Positions 50,109-58,972 of a DNA stretch of 64,000 nt are shown here, in pieces. This DNA is from Gemmatimonadota bacterium. Lineage in GTDB: Bacteria; Gemmatimonadota; Gemmatimonadetes; Gemmatimonadales; Gemmatimonadaceae. Position 1 is the first letter of the stretch; each line of letters opens with the position of its first letter. The notes beneath the pieces were generated by a model, which was not told the origin of the DNA, ran no database searches, and worked only from the letters and a program-made list of their open reading frames with translations. The translations under genes and the position numbers were made by a program. Location of the stretch: contig JADKAQ010000001.1 in assembly GCA_016719105.1 (NCBI GenBank), positions 372,001 through 436,000 of the forward strand. The letters are read 5' to 3'.

Positions 50109-51410
50109 CTAGCGGCCGCTCCCCGGGCATTCAAGCAAGGTCGCGTTCTCCGCGCACCCTTGGAGCGCCCCCATCACCGCGTCGGCGACCGCGATCCGCA
50201 CCCCCCCGATCTTCCGGTTTTCGCGCGTGGGGTTCACCCGGTTGGTCAACAGGATCACGAAGACATCGTTGGCCGGGTCGACCCAGAACGAGGTGCCGGT
50301 GAAGCCGGTATGCCCGAACGCCGCGGCCGACATCCGTCGCCCCGCCGAGTTGGACCCGTTCGGCTTCTCCCACCCCAGCGCACGGTTGGAGAGCGGGGAG
50401 TCGGGCCGAGACGTGAAGCGGGCGATGGTCGCCGAGTCGAGGACCTGCACGCCATCGAGACGCCCGTGATTGAGGTACATCCGGGCCAGGCGGGAGAGAT
50501 CAGCGGCCGAGGAGAAGAGCCCGGCGTGTGCCGAGATCCCGCCGAGGGCAAAGGCATTTTCGTCGTGCACCTCCCCGCGCAGGTGACGCTGGCGCCACGG
50601 GTCCACCTCGGTCGGGGCGATGCGGGCGCGCAGCGACGCGGCCGGGCGCCACGCGGTCTCGCGCATGCCTAACGGGCGAAAGACGTTGCGCGTGACAAAC
50701 TCGTTGAACGGCGTCCCCGACACCCGCGTCACGACCTGCCCGGCGAGAATCGCCCCCAGGTCGCTGTACACCATCCGGGCGCCGGGCACCGTGTCGAGCG
50801 GCGTGGCGAAGACGAGGGCGAGCGCCTGCGCCGGCGAGGTGGCCTCCTTGTACAACGGACGCCACGAGGGGAGCCCCGATGAGTGCGACAGCAGGTGGCG
50901 CACCGTGACCTTCTCCTTCCCGGCCCCCGTCCACTCCGGGAGGTAGCGCTGGACCGGCGCGTCAAGGTCGATCATGCCGTCCTGCACGAGGCGCAACACC
51001 CCCGACGTCATCCCGACCACCTTGGTGAGCGAGGCGAGGTCCCACAGCGTGCGTTCGTTAGGCACCGCCGGATCGGCCGCGTCCAGCGTCCCGACCGCCG
51101 ACTGCGCGAGGATCCCCGCTCGACTGCCGACCAGCGCGACCGCTCCGGGAAAGGCGCTGTCGCGGATGGCCTGCTGCAGCACGCGATCCAGCCGCCCCTG
51201 GAGCACGGCGAGGTCAATGCCGCGCGCGGTCGCCACCGAGGCGCTGACGCGCGGGAGCGGCGCCGCCGCAGGCCCCTGACCGGGCAGTCGGCAGGCGGTC
51301 GCCGCGAGCACCGACAGCGCCGTCAGGACCGTCCGGTGACGACGCCGGCGCGGGAACGACGGAGCCTGGACGAGCGAATGCGAAGGGGCGGGCGACGGCG
51401 AACGGGGCAT
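50109..51410 (-). CDS. Beta-lactamase-fold serine hydrolase, lipoprotein
   Basis: 433 aa from the ATG ending at 51410. The N-terminus has a long basic region and a hydrophobic stretch ending in VLAATAC, a lipobox. Class C beta-lactamase/esterase fold: SxxK in LASLTKVVG (about residue 125), YxN replaced by YSD (MVYSDLGAIL, about 220), and HTG in GHTGFTG (about 380) for the third motif. Family members act as esterases, D-aminopeptidases or peptidoglycan-related hydrolases; a role in antibiotic resistance cannot be claimed. Divergently transcribed from the small lipoprotein gene at 51519. Confidence 0.85.
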   Translation of the reverse strand: MPRSPSPAPSHSLVQAPSFPRRRRHRTVLTALSVLAATACRLPGQGPAAAPLPRVSASVATARGIDLAVLQGRLDRVLQQAIRDSAFPGAVALVGSRAGILAQSAVGTLDAADPAVPNERTLWDLASLTKVVGMTSGVLRLVQDGMIDLDAPVQRYLPEWTGAGKEKVTVRHLLSHSSGLPSWRPLYKEATSPAQALALVFATPLDTVPGARMVYSDLGAILAGQVVTRVSGTPFNEFVTRNVFRPLGMRETAWRPAASLRARIAPTEVDPWRQRHLRGEVHDENAFALGGISAHAGLFSSAADLSRLARMYLNHGRLDGVQVLDSATIARFTSRPDSPLSNRALGWEKPNGSNSAGRRMSAAAFGHTGFTGTSFWVDPANDVFVILLTNRVNPTRENRKIGGVRIAVADAVMGALQGCAENATLLECPGSGR

Positions 51411-51518
51411 GGCACGTGTGATGGAAGGTGTTGCGCGAACGGTCGTGCCTCGGCACCTTCGCCCGCAAGAGCGCGCGTCGCCGAGACCGCGTGTCATCGT
51501 CTCCTGCCCCGATCCTCG

Positions 51519-51851
51519 ATGCGCCGATTCCTCTGCTTGGCGATGCTGACCCTCGTTCCGCTCGCGGCGTGCGCCCGTCAGGTCACGCTCCAGTCGACCC
51601 CCGCCGCCGCCGTCGAGGTCTCGCTCAAGGTCACCAACCGCACCACCCAGGCCATCACGATCTTCGTCCTGGCCGGCGGGACCGAACAGCAGCTCAAGGT
51701 CGTCGCGGCCAATGCGACGGAACTGATCCCCGTCCCCGGGGTGACTGGAGGAAGCACGGTGCGCCTGCGCGCCGCACTCGCCGACGGCTCGCGTTCGTAC
51801 ACGCGCGATGGGGTCGTACTCACCGGTGTCTTCGAGTGGCAAGTGCCGTAG
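51519..51851 (+). CDS. Small lipoprotein, function unknown
   Basis: 110 aa. Signal peptide MRRFLCLAMLTLVPLAAC with lipidated Cys at about residue 18. The mature part has a predicted beta-sandwich-like pattern (VEVSLKVTNRTTQAITIFVL), suggestive of an Ig-like or CARDB-type domain, and no catalytic motif. It shares the intergenic promoter region with the divergent hydrolase gene. Function cannot be assigned. Confidence 0.65.
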   Translation: MRRFLCLAMLTLVPLAACARQVTLQSTPAAAVEVSLKVTNRTTQAITIFVLAGGTEQQLKVVAANATELIPVPGVTGGSTVRLRAALADGSRSYTRDGVVLTGVFEWQVP

Positions 51852-51974
51852 TCGCAGGGTTGTAAGTGCCTGCGGACAGGCGTACTTTCAGTGGCTCGGA
51901 TCATACCGGGCCCGTCCGGTTTTCTGACCGCGTCCCGCCCTAGGCGAACCGCTCGCCATCCCTATCCGCCCCGC

Positions 51975-52703
51975 ATGAAGAGTCTCTGGGAAGCGATCAT
52001 TCGCGGTTACCTCAAGGTGATCGCCCCCGTGGCGGACTGGATGGTTCGGAAGCGCATCAACCCCAACACCATCACCACGGTTGGGACGATCTGCTCGGTG
52101 ATTGCGGGTGCCATCTTTGCGGCTGGCCACATTCGGACCGCGGGATGGGTGCTGGGGCTCACGGCGCTCTTTGATGTCCTCGATGGCACCGTGGCTCGGC
52201 GCACTGGGCGTTCGACCGTGTTCGGCGCGTTCTACGATTCCACGCTCGACCGCGTCGCGGATGGCGCCCTGCTTGGCGGGCTCACGATCTTCTTCGCCCG
52301 CAACGACGTCCATCAGGCCATCCCGCACAGCATGGGGACGCCGATGGTCGCCGTGCTGATCCTCGGGAGCATCGGAACGTTCCTCACGTCGTACACGCGT
52401 GCGCGTGCCGAGTCGCTCGGCATCGACGCGAAGGTCGGGATACTGCAGCGCCCCGAACGCGTGACGCTCCTTTCCGCGCCGCAGGCCTTCTTCGGTCTCG
52501 CCCTCAACGGGTGGGTCCTGATCACGATCTGCGTCCTGCTCTCGGTGACCGCATGGATCACCGCTGTACAACGCATTCTCTACGTTTACCGCGTGACGAA
52601 CACCCCGGCGCTCGACGCCGAGGTGGCCCCGTCCGCCCCCGTCGCGCCGGCTGCCGGCGCTGAGGCTCGCCGTCCCGCGCCAGCGGGACAGGGCGCCCGC
52701 TAA
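51975..52703 (+). CDS. CDP-alcohol phosphatidyltransferase (PI/PIP synthase-like)
   Basis: 242 aa from ATG 51975. The complete catalytic motif D-x2-DG-x2-AR-x8-G-x3-D-x3-D occurs as DVLDGTVARRTGRSTVFGAF followed by YDSTLD (from about residue 68). There are six transmembrane helices. It transfers a phosphatidyl group from CDP-diacylglycerol to an alcohol phosphate. It lies 24 bp upstream of inositol-phosphate synthase, so phosphatidylinositol-phosphate synthesis is the likely reaction, as in actinobacterial and Bacteroidota pathways (inference). The C-terminal tail is A/P-rich. Confidence 0.88.
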   Translation: MKSLWEAIIRGYLKVIAPVADWMVRKRINPNTITTVGTICSVIAGAIFAAGHIRTAGWVLGLTALFDVLDGTVARRTGRSTVFGAFYDSTLDRVADGALLGGLTIFFARNDVHQAIPHSMGTPMVAVLILGSIGTFLTSYTRARAESLGIDAKVGILQRPERVTLLSAPQAFFGLALNGWVLITICVLLSVTAWITAVQRILYVYRVTNTPALDAEVAPSAPVAPAAGAEARRPAPAGQGAR

Positions 52704-52727
52704 TTCGCCTATTCAGGAGAACTGTCC

Positions 52728-54065
52728 GTGCAGGGTTCGTCTGCTTCTACGCCCCGCGTCGCCGTCCGTCCGGCCACCGGTAAGCTTGGCATCCTGACCC
52801 CGGGGCTCGGGGCCGTCGCGACCACCTTCATCGCGGGCGTCGAAAGCGTCCGGCGCGGGCTGAGCCAGCCAATTGGTTCGCTCACGCAGATGGCGACCGT
52901 TCGCCTCGGCAAGCGCACGGAGCATCGCGCGCCGCTCATCAAGGACTTCGTCCCGCTCACGCCGCTCCAGGACATCGTCTTCGGCGCGTGGGACCCCATT
53001 CCGGATGATGCGTACACCGCCGCCAAGAAGGCGGGTGTGCTCGACGACAAGGATCTCGAGCCGCTCAAGGACTTCCTCTCGTCCATCGTCCCGATGCCGG
53101 CCGTCTTCGAGTCGCGGTACGTCACGCGCCTCACGAACACGACCAACGTCAAGACGGGCAAGACCAAGCGCGACCTCGCCGAACAGCTGCGCCAGGACAT
53201 TCGCGACTTCAAGGCGAAGAACGGGTGTGAGCGCGTCGTCGCCGTCTGGTGCGCCTCCACGGAGACCTTCATCAAGCCGGGGCCGCAGCATGCGACCATC
53301 GAGCAGTTCGAACGCGCGATGGAAGCGAACGACGATGCCATAGCGCCGGCGATGCTGTACGCGTGGGCCTGCATCATGGAGGACGTCCCGTACTGCAACG
53401 GCGCCCCCAACCTCGCGGTCGATACCCCGGCGCTGCTGGAGCTGGCCAACCGGCGCGGCGTCCCGATCTCGGGCAAGGACTTCAAGACCGGGCAGACCTG
53501 GATGAAGACCGTCATTGCCCCCGGCATCAAGGCGCGCATGCTTGGCCTGGCGGGATGGTACTCCACCAACATCCTCGGCAACCGCGACGGTGAAGTGCTC
53601 GACGATCCTGCGTCGTTCAAGACGAAGGAGGAGTCGAAGCTGTCGGTGCTCCACACCATCCTGCAGCCCGAGCAGTACCCGGCGCTGTACAAGGACTTCT
53701 CACACGTCGTGCGCATCAACTACTACCCGCCGCGCGGCGACAACAAGGAAGGGTGGGACAACATCGACATCTTCGGGTGGATGGGCTACCCGATGCAGAT
53801 CAAGGTGAACTTCCTGTGCCGCGACTCGATCCTGGCGGCGCCGATGGTCCTCGACCTCGCGCTCCTCTCCGACTTCGCGCACCGCGCGGGGATGAAGGGG
53901 ATCCAGGAGTGGCTCTCGTTCTACTACAAGAGCCCGATGGCCGCGCCAGGGCTGCAGCCCGAGCACGACCTGTTCATCCAGCAGACCAAGCTCAAGAACA
54001 CGCTGCGTCACCTGATGGGTGAAGAGCAGATCACGCACCTTGGCCTCGAATACTACGCCTCATGA
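52728..54065 (+). CDS. ino1: myo-inositol-1-phosphate synthase
   Basis: 445 aa from GTG 52728, preceded by AGGAGA. NAD-dependent isomerisation of glucose-6-phosphate to 1-myo-inositol-phosphate. Recognisable blocks are the Rossmann start GILTPGLGAVATTFIAGV, VVAVWCASTET, GKDFKTGQTWMKT (family GxDxKSGQT-like), GWYSTNILGNRDGEVLDDP, ESKLSVLHTIL with the catalytic lysines, and DIFGWMGYPMQIKVNFLCRDSILAAPMVLDL. Length fits the bacterial/archaeal-type enzyme. Operon with the phosphatidyltransferase; ATGA overlap with the next lipoprotein gene. Confidence 0.95.
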   Translation: MQGSSASTPRVAVRPATGKLGILTPGLGAVATTFIAGVESVRRGLSQPIGSLTQMATVRLGKRTEHRAPLIKDFVPLTPLQDIVFGAWDPIPDDAYTAAKKAGVLDDKDLEPLKDFLSSIVPMPAVFESRYVTRLTNTTNVKTGKTKRDLAEQLRQDIRDFKAKNGCERVVAVWCASTETFIKPGPQHATIEQFERAMEANDDAIAPAMLYAWACIMEDVPYCNGAPNLAVDTPALLELANRRGVPISGKDFKTGQTWMKTVIAPGIKARMLGLAGWYSTNILGNRDGEVLDDPASFKTKEESKLSVLHTILQPEQYPALYKDFSHVVRINYYPPRGDNKEGWDNIDIFGWMGYPMQIKVNFLCRDSILAAPMVLDLALLSDFAHRAGMKGIQEWLSFYYKSPMAAPGLQPEHDLFIQQTKLKNTLRHLMGEEQITHLGLEYYAS

Positions 54066-54505
54066 TCCGACGGCTCCGGCTCGCGCTGGCAGCGAGCGTC
54101 CTGGCGTTGGGCGCGGTCGCATGCGGCCCAACCGGCCCGCAACCGCAGGTCCGCCTCTTCACGGACGACTACTCGATTGCCATTTCGTTCGAGCCGGCGC
54201 CGCCGTGTGCGCTGGAGCAGGTCGAGTTCAAGGTCGTGGTGCGCGATGCCAAGACGGGTGAGCCGATCGAGGGGGGCGAAGGGCGCATCTTCGCCACCAA
54301 TGAGGATCGCAAGAGCGTGGACAATGGGCTCACGCCGGGGAAGGAACTCGGCACGTACTACAGCAAGCTGATGTTCGTGAATGCCGGGACCTGGGCCATC
54401 GGCTTCCAGTTCCGGCGCGACTCCACCCAGCGCCTGCAGCGGGCCAACGACTGGATGCAGGAGATCCTGTCCGAGGCACCGCCGGGGCAGCCGTGCAACA
54501 AGTGA
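54062..54505 (+). CDS. Lipoprotein with YtkA/FixH-like Ig domain
   Basis: 147 aa. Lipoprotein signal MIRRLRLALAASVLALGAVAC (Cys at about 21). The mature part has an Ig-like beta-sandwich reminiscent of YtkA-like proteins (FKVVVRDAKTGEPIEGGEGR, SKLMFVNAGTWAIGFQFR). A start overlapping the inositol-phosphate synthase stop (ATGA) ties it to that operon. YtkA-type domains can bind metals or partner proteins in the periplasm. The actual role here is unknown. Confidence 0.65.
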   Translation: MIRRLRLALAASVLALGAVACGPTGPQPQVRLFTDDYSIAISFEPAPPCALEQVEFKVVVRDAKTGEPIEGGEGRIFATNEDRKSVDNGLTPGKELGTYYSKLMFVNAGTWAIGFQFRRDSTQRLQRANDWMQEILSEAPPGQPCNK

Positions 54506-54509
54506 CGAC

Positions 54510-54821
54510 ATGCGCCATTTCTTCCGCACACACCTGACGCCGGCCGAGGTCATCGACTCGGCCGATGCCTACTTCGCAGCCCTCGGCCTCAAGACCCTGT
54601 CGTCGACGTCGCGCGGCCGCGTCTTCCAGGGCGTCGTCGGGACCCCCGAGGTGCCGGCCCGACTCAAGCTGAGCGCTAAGCCCGAAGGCGGGCACTACAC
54701 CTTTGTGGAAGTGCACACCGACCAGATGGGGGAGAGCCGCCTCGATCGCAACGTGAAGCGGTTCTTCGTGCAGCTGCGCAATCAGGACGATCCGCGCCAT
54801 ACGCTCGAGGCGGCGTACTGA
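54510..54821 (+). CDS. Conserved small protein of unknown function
   Basis: 103 aa, ATG 54510, no signal peptide. Alternating charged and aromatic residues (LKTLSSTSRGRVFQGVVG, HYTFVEVHTDQMGESRLDR) suggest a compact alpha/beta fold, possibly a ligand-binding domain. It lies 4 bp after the lipoprotein stop and 0 bp before E1alpha (stop and start codons share one base region), linking the two operons. No recognised family. Confidence 0.65.
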   Translation: MRHFFRTHLTPAEVIDSADAYFAALGLKTLSSTSRGRVFQGVVGTPEVPARLKLSAKPEGGHYTFVEVHTDQMGESRLDRNVKRFFVQLRNQDDPRHTLEAAY

Positions 54822-56009
54822 ATGGCGGCACGGAAGAAGACGGCAGGCGGGACGCGGGAGCCGGACGGGAGCCACAGGGCGATTCGCACGATCGCGCCCG
54901 CAGCGCCGCCCCCCGGCCCTCGGCCCTCTGATCACCTCTCCCGTGCGCAGCAGCTCGAGCTGTACTACTGGATGCGGCTCACGCGTACGCTGGAGGAGCG
55001 GCTGGTCGCGCTCTATCGCCAGACCAAGGTCGTGGGCGGGCTCTTTCGCTCGTTAGGGCAGGAAGCGGATGCCGTCGGCTCGACGTTCGCCCTGGAGCGC
55101 CGGGACGTCATGTCCCCGCTCATCCGCAACATGGGCTCGATGCTGGTGAAGGGGGCCACCCCGCTCGAGATCCTGCGCCAGTACATGGCCAAGGGCGACT
55201 CCCCCACGCGGGGGCGCGAACTCAACATCCACTTCGGCGACCTCGATCGCGGCTTCATCGGCCAGATCTCGCCGCTGGGCGACATGGTCCCCGTGATGGC
55301 GGGGGTCACGCTGTCGTTCAAGCTGCGCGGTGAGGATCGCGTGGGGCTCGTCTACGTGGGTGATGGCGCCACGTCGACCGGGGCCTTTCACGAGGGGATC
55401 AACTTCGCCGCGGTGCAGCGGTGCCCGCTCGTCGTCGTGGTCGAGAGCAACCAGTACGCGTACTCCACCCCGTCGTGGAAGCAGACCGCGGCGAAGCAGA
55501 TGGTCGACAAGGGCCCGGGCTACGGCGTGGCGACCGAGCAGGCCGACGGCAACGACGTCCTGGCGGTCTACGACGTCACCAAGCGCGCCGTCGATCGCGC
55601 GCGCGCCGGCGGGGGAGTCACCCTGGTCGAGCTGATCACCTATCGCCGCAAGGGACACGCGGAGCACGACAACCAATCGTACGTCCCCGAGGGAGAGATG
55701 GAGTGGTGGGCGGCCAACAACGACCCCATCGACCGCTACCTGGCCGTGCTGCGTGAGTCGTTAGGCTTCGCCGAGGCGGAGATCGCCGCCACCGATGCGC
55801 GGGTGCGCACCGTGGTCGACGAAGCGACCGAAGTCGCCGAGGCCTCGCCCTTTCCCGAGCCGCTCGATTGCCTCACGGGGATCTACGCCGACCCGCCGGC
55901 GGAGACGCCCCTCTGGTTCCGGGAGGGGACGCGCGCCGCGGTCGAGCGGAACGAACGCGCCGAAGGGTGGGGGACGTGGAATGCCGGCGCCGACGAGGCG
56001 ACGCAATGA
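54822..56009 (+). CDS. pdhA: 2-oxoacid dehydrogenase E1 component, alpha subunit
   Basis: 395 aa. Thiamine-diphosphate motif GDGATSTGAFHEGINFAAV (the GDG-to-N pattern, Mg and ThDP binding) with the downstream asparagine in SNQYAYSTP. N-terminal about 50 residues are low-complexity and then the domain opens YYWMRLTRTLEERLVALY. It forms an alpha2beta2 heterotetramer with the next gene and decarboxylates a 2-oxoacid (pyruvate or branched-chain), transferring the acyl group to lipoyl-E2. Substrate choice cannot be read. The stop overlaps the E1beta start (ATGA). Confidence 0.93.
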   Translation: MAARKKTAGGTREPDGSHRAIRTIAPAAPPPGPRPSDHLSRAQQLELYYWMRLTRTLEERLVALYRQTKVVGGLFRSLGQEADAVGSTFALERRDVMSPLIRNMGSMLVKGATPLEILRQYMAKGDSPTRGRELNIHFGDLDRGFIGQISPLGDMVPVMAGVTLSFKLRGEDRVGLVYVGDGATSTGAFHEGINFAAVQRCPLVVVVESNQYAYSTPSWKQTAAKQMVDKGPGYGVATEQADGNDVLAVYDVTKRAVDRARAGGGVTLVELITYRRKGHAEHDNQSYVPEGEMEWWAANNDPIDRYLAVLRESLGFAEAEIAATDARVRTVVDEATEVAEASPFPEPLDCLTGIYADPPAETPLWFREGTRAAVERNERAEGWGTWNAGADEATQ

Positions 56010-56983
56010 GCGAGATCACGTATCTCGAGGCGATCCGCCAGGCGCTCTTCGATGAGATGGAGCGAGACCCGAGCGTCTTCTGCATCGGCGAGGACATCGG
56101 CGCCTTCGGTGGGGCGTTCAAGGTGACCGAGGGGCTCCTCGCCAAGTACGGCGAATCGCGCGTGATCGACTCGCCCATCTCCGAGATCGGGATCGTCGGC
56201 GCGGCCGCTGGGGCGGCGCACATGGGGTTGCGTCCGGTGGTCGAGATGCAGTTCATCGACTTCATCGCCAACGCCTACGACATCCTCACCAACTACGTGG
56301 CTACCGCGCGCTATCGCGCCTTCCTGCCGTGCCCGATGGTGGTGCGCGGCCCGAGTGGCGGCTACGTCCGAGGTGGTCCCTTCCACTCGCAGAATCCGGA
56401 AGCCGGCTTCATCCACACGCCGGGGCTCAAGGTCGTCTACCCGTCGACCGTCGCGGACGCCTACGGCCTGATGAAGGCCGCCATTCGCGACGACGACTGC
56501 GTCCTCTTCTTCGAGCACAAGCACCTGTATCGCCGTATCAAGGGGGTGCTCCCCGAGGGCGACGGCGTGGTCCCGATCGGCAAGGCGCGCGTGGCGCGTG
56601 AGGGGGGCGACCTTTCGATCATCACGTATGCCGCCGCGGTGCACAAGTCGCTGGAGGCGGCCGAGCAACTGCAGCAGGAAGACGGGATCTCGGTGGAGGT
56701 CGTCGACCTGCGCTCCCTCGCGCCGCTCGACGACGAGGCGATCGTGGCCACGGTGAAGAAGACGAACCGCGTCCTGATCGTCCATGAGGATACGAGGACC
56801 GGAGGGCTGGCGGGCGAACTGACGGCGCGGATCAACGAGTCGTGCTTCGCCTGGCTCGACGCCCCGGTGATGCGGGTGACGGCGCACGACGTCCCACTCC
56901 CGTACGCACCGGCGCTCGAGGACTATGTTCTTCCACAGGCCAGCGACGTCGTGCGTGCGGCGCGCTGGGTGGCGAGGTATTGA
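56006..56983 (+). CDS. pdhB: 2-oxoacid dehydrogenase E1 component, beta subunit
   Basis: 325 aa, ATG 56006. The transketolase-like pyrimidine-binding domain is at about 5-185 (FCIGEDIGAFGGAFKVTEGL, IGIVGAAAGAAHMGLRPVVE), followed by a C-terminal transketolase domain (VEVVDLRSLAPLDDEAIVAT). Classic E1beta for pyruvate or branched-chain 2-oxoacid dehydrogenase. ATGA overlap with the preceding and 1-base overlap with the following small membrane protein. No E3 gene is in the window. Confidence 0.94.
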   Translation: MSEITYLEAIRQALFDEMERDPSVFCIGEDIGAFGGAFKVTEGLLAKYGESRVIDSPISEIGIVGAAAGAAHMGLRPVVEMQFIDFIANAYDILTNYVATARYRAFLPCPMVVRGPSGGYVRGGPFHSQNPEAGFIHTPGLKVVYPSTVADAYGLMKAAIRDDDCVLFFEHKHLYRRIKGVLPEGDGVVPIGKARVAREGGDLSIITYAAAVHKSLEAAEQLQQEDGISVEVVDLRSLAPLDDEAIVATVKKTNRVLIVHEDTRTGGLAGELTARINESCFAWLDAPVMRVTAHDVPLPYAPALEDYVLPQASDVVRAARWVARY

Positions 56984-57333
56984 TGGCTGACGAAGCGCGT
57001 GGGACGGGCGAGAATCGGGAGGACCAGGGGGCACGTGAGGCCGGCTGGTCGGGCGGGGGAGGGCCGCGACGCACGCCGTCGCAGCAGGAGAACGACGAAG
57101 CCGTCGCCTTCGGGCGGAAGTTCGGACTCGGGTGCTTCACGTTCATCGTGGGGGGCTTCAGCGGCGGAATGGTGGCAGTGCTGATCGGGCAGGTGGTGGC
57201 CTACCTCAGCAAGGCGCCCAAGTGCGAAGGACTCCCGGTGTGCAACTGGTATGTGTATGTCGGGATCGGCGGGATCTTGGGGGCGCTGTCGCTCCCGACG
57301 CTGGTCCTGATGCGGCTGTCGAGGAAGCGTTAG
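56983..57333 (+). CDS. Small two-helix membrane protein within the dehydrogenase operon
   Basis: 116 aa from ATG 56983 overlapping the E1beta stop. About 45 polar, G/R/Q-rich residues are followed by two hydrophobic helices (about 47-68, FTFIVGGFSGGMVAVLIGQV; about 87-108). A short loop with two cysteines (KCEGLPVCNW) lies between them. The C-terminus is basic. Unknown family; conserved position between E1 and E2 would be worth checking. Confidence 0.7.
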   Translation: MADEARGTGENREDQGAREAGWSGGGGPRRTPSQQENDEAVAFGRKFGLGCFTFIVGGFSGGMVAVLIGQVVAYLSKAPKCEGLPVCNWYVYVGIGGILGALSLPTLVLMRLSRKR

Positions 57334-57371
57334 GCGACCCACCCGCGGTGCCTCGGCACCGCATGTTCAAG

Positions 57372-57445
57372 CTCGGCGTACCTGCGCCGTGAACCGCTCG
57401 GCGCTTGGCGCCGTGAACTGCACGGCGTTTTGGCGCCGCGAACCG
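57372..57445 (+). repeat. Three imperfect 24-25 bp repeats before E2
   Basis: Units 57372-57396, 57397-57420 and 57421-57445 share the pattern CxCGGCG...TGGCGCCGTGAACxG. A short hairpin (GCGGTGCC / GGCACCGC, 57344-57361) lies just before. They fill the spacer between the membrane-protein stop and the E2 start, with no coding role. Confidence 0.65.
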
Positions 57446-57467
57446 TCATAGACGAGAGGGAGATCCT

Positions 57468-58877
57468 TTGGCTCGCATCGACGTGGTGATGCCCCAGATG
57501 GGGGAATCGATCGCCGAGGGGACGATGTCCCGCTGGCTCAAGAAGATCGGCGACAGCGTGAAGCGCGATGAACCGTTGTTCGAGATCTCGACCGACAAGG
57601 TCGACGCCGAGATTCCGTCGCCGTCGGCCGGCATTCTCGTCGAGGTCCTCGTGAATGACGGTCAGACCGTCCCCGTGCAGACGGTGGTGGCGCGCCTCGA
57701 GACCGACGCGAGCGTGGCCGCGGCGATTCCCGCCGCGGCGATGCCGAGCGCCCCGGCGGCGGCGAGCGCGGCGGGGGCGCCCCCCGCTATCGAATCTGTT
57801 GCCGCCCCGGCCGCCGCGCCCAACCAGCCGGTTGCGCCCCCCATCGTTCCCGCGGCACCGGCGCTCCCGACGACCCCTGCCGCCGCACCCGGCTCCTTCG
57901 AGGATCGCATCCGCACCAAGTCCTCGCCGCTGGTGCGGAAGATCGCGGCGGAACACGGCATCCAGATCACCGGACTCCAGGGTTCCGGAGTGGCTGGCCG
58001 CGTGACCAAGAAGGACATCCTGCAGGCCATCGAGTCTGGTGTGACCGCCCCGGCGGCCCCCTCCGCGCCGGCGGCGCCGACCGCGTCCGCGCCGATCGCC
58101 GCCCTCCCCGGGGCGTCCATGTACGCCCCCGGCGGATTCGGCTTCGACGCGCCGGTCGTGCACCCGTGGCCCGGCGACGTCGTGGAACCGATGTCCAAGA
58201 TCCGCCGCCTCACGGCGGGCCACATGGTGTACTCCAAGCACACCTCGGCCCACGTCACCACGTTTTTCGAGGTCGACCTCACGAAGGTGGCGCGCATTCG
58301 CCAGCGCATGCGTGGCGAGTTCGAGGCGCAATACGGCGAGAAGCTGACCTTCCTCCCGTTCATCACGCAGGCGGTGGTGCAGGGGCTGCGCAAGTTCCCG
58401 GTCCTCAACGCCGCGGTGCGCGGCACCGACATCGTCTTCCGCAAGCAGTACAACATCGGGATTGCCGTGGCGCTCGAGTGGGGGTTGATCGTCCCGGTCG
58501 TCAAGCAGGCCGATTCGCTGTCGCTCGTTGGACTCACGCGCGGCATCAACGACCTTGCGAATCGCGCCCGCGCCAAGAAGCTTCGACCGGAGGACGTGCA
58601 GGATGCGTCGTTCACCATCACCAACCCCGGCGTCTTCGGGTCGGTCATGGGAACGCCGGTCATCCCGCAGCCCACGGTGGCGATCCTGTGCCTCGGGAGC
58701 ATCGAGAAGCGTCCCAAGGTCATCACCGGCCCCGACGGCGAGGATACGATCGCGATTCGCACCTGTGCGTACTTTTCGCTGTCGTTCGACCATCGCATCG
58801 TCGATGGGTCGGACGCCGACCAGTACATGGCGTTCGTCAAGAAACAGCTCGAGACGATCCCGGACACGGGCTTCTAG
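57468..58877 (+). CDS. pdhC: 2-oxoacid dehydrogenase E2 (dihydrolipoamide acyltransferase)
   Basis: 469 aa. The start is TTG 57468, preceded by GAGAGGGAGA, giving the family N-terminus MARIDVVMPQMGES. Lipoyl domain about 2-78 with lipoylated lysine in EISTDKVDAEIPSP. An A/P-rich hinge (about 85-140) leads to the E3/E1-binding domain (about 150-185, SSPLVRKIAAEHGIQITGL). Catalytic CAT domain about 240-469 with the HRIVDG active-site motif near the C-terminus. Core of the complex served by E1alpha/beta. Confidence 0.94.
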   Translation: MARIDVVMPQMGESIAEGTMSRWLKKIGDSVKRDEPLFEISTDKVDAEIPSPSAGILVEVLVNDGQTVPVQTVVARLETDASVAAAIPAAAMPSAPAAASAAGAPPAIESVAAPAAAPNQPVAPPIVPAAPALPTTPAAAPGSFEDRIRTKSSPLVRKIAAEHGIQITGLQGSGVAGRVTKKDILQAIESGVTAPAAPSAPAAPTASAPIAALPGASMYAPGGFGFDAPVVHPWPGDVVEPMSKIRRLTAGHMVYSKHTSAHVTTFFEVDLTKVARIRQRMRGEFEAQYGEKLTFLPFITQAVVQGLRKFPVLNAAVRGTDIVFRKQYNIGIAVALEWGLIVPVVKQADSLSLVGLTRGINDLANRARAKKLRPEDVQDASFTITNPGVFGSVMGTPVIPQPTVAILCLGSIEKRPKVITGPDGEDTIAIRTCAYFSLSFDHRIVDGSDADQYMAFVKKQLETIPDTGF

Positions 58878-58883
58878 CCACGG

Positions 58884-58908
58884 CGCGCGACCGCAGGGTG
58901 GTCGCGCG
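58884..58908 (+). terminator. Hairpin after E2
   Basis: Perfect 9-bp stem CGCGCGACC / GGTCGCGCG, arms 58884-58892 and 58900-58908, 7-base loop, 7 bp after the E2 stop. No T-tract. Confidence 0.5.
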
Positions 58909-58927
58909 ATCAACCCACGGGGCGCCG

Positions 58928-58947
58928 CCGGGCGACGCGTCGCCCGG
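58928..58947. promoter_or_regulatory. 20-bp perfect palindrome before the small-protein/PHP operon
   Basis: CCGGGCGACG-CGTCGCCCGG, 25 bp upstream of the ATG at 58973. Could be an operator or a stable leader hairpin. Confidence 0.35.
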
Positions 58948-58972
58948 CCGCCAGCACTTGGAGCATCAGGAC

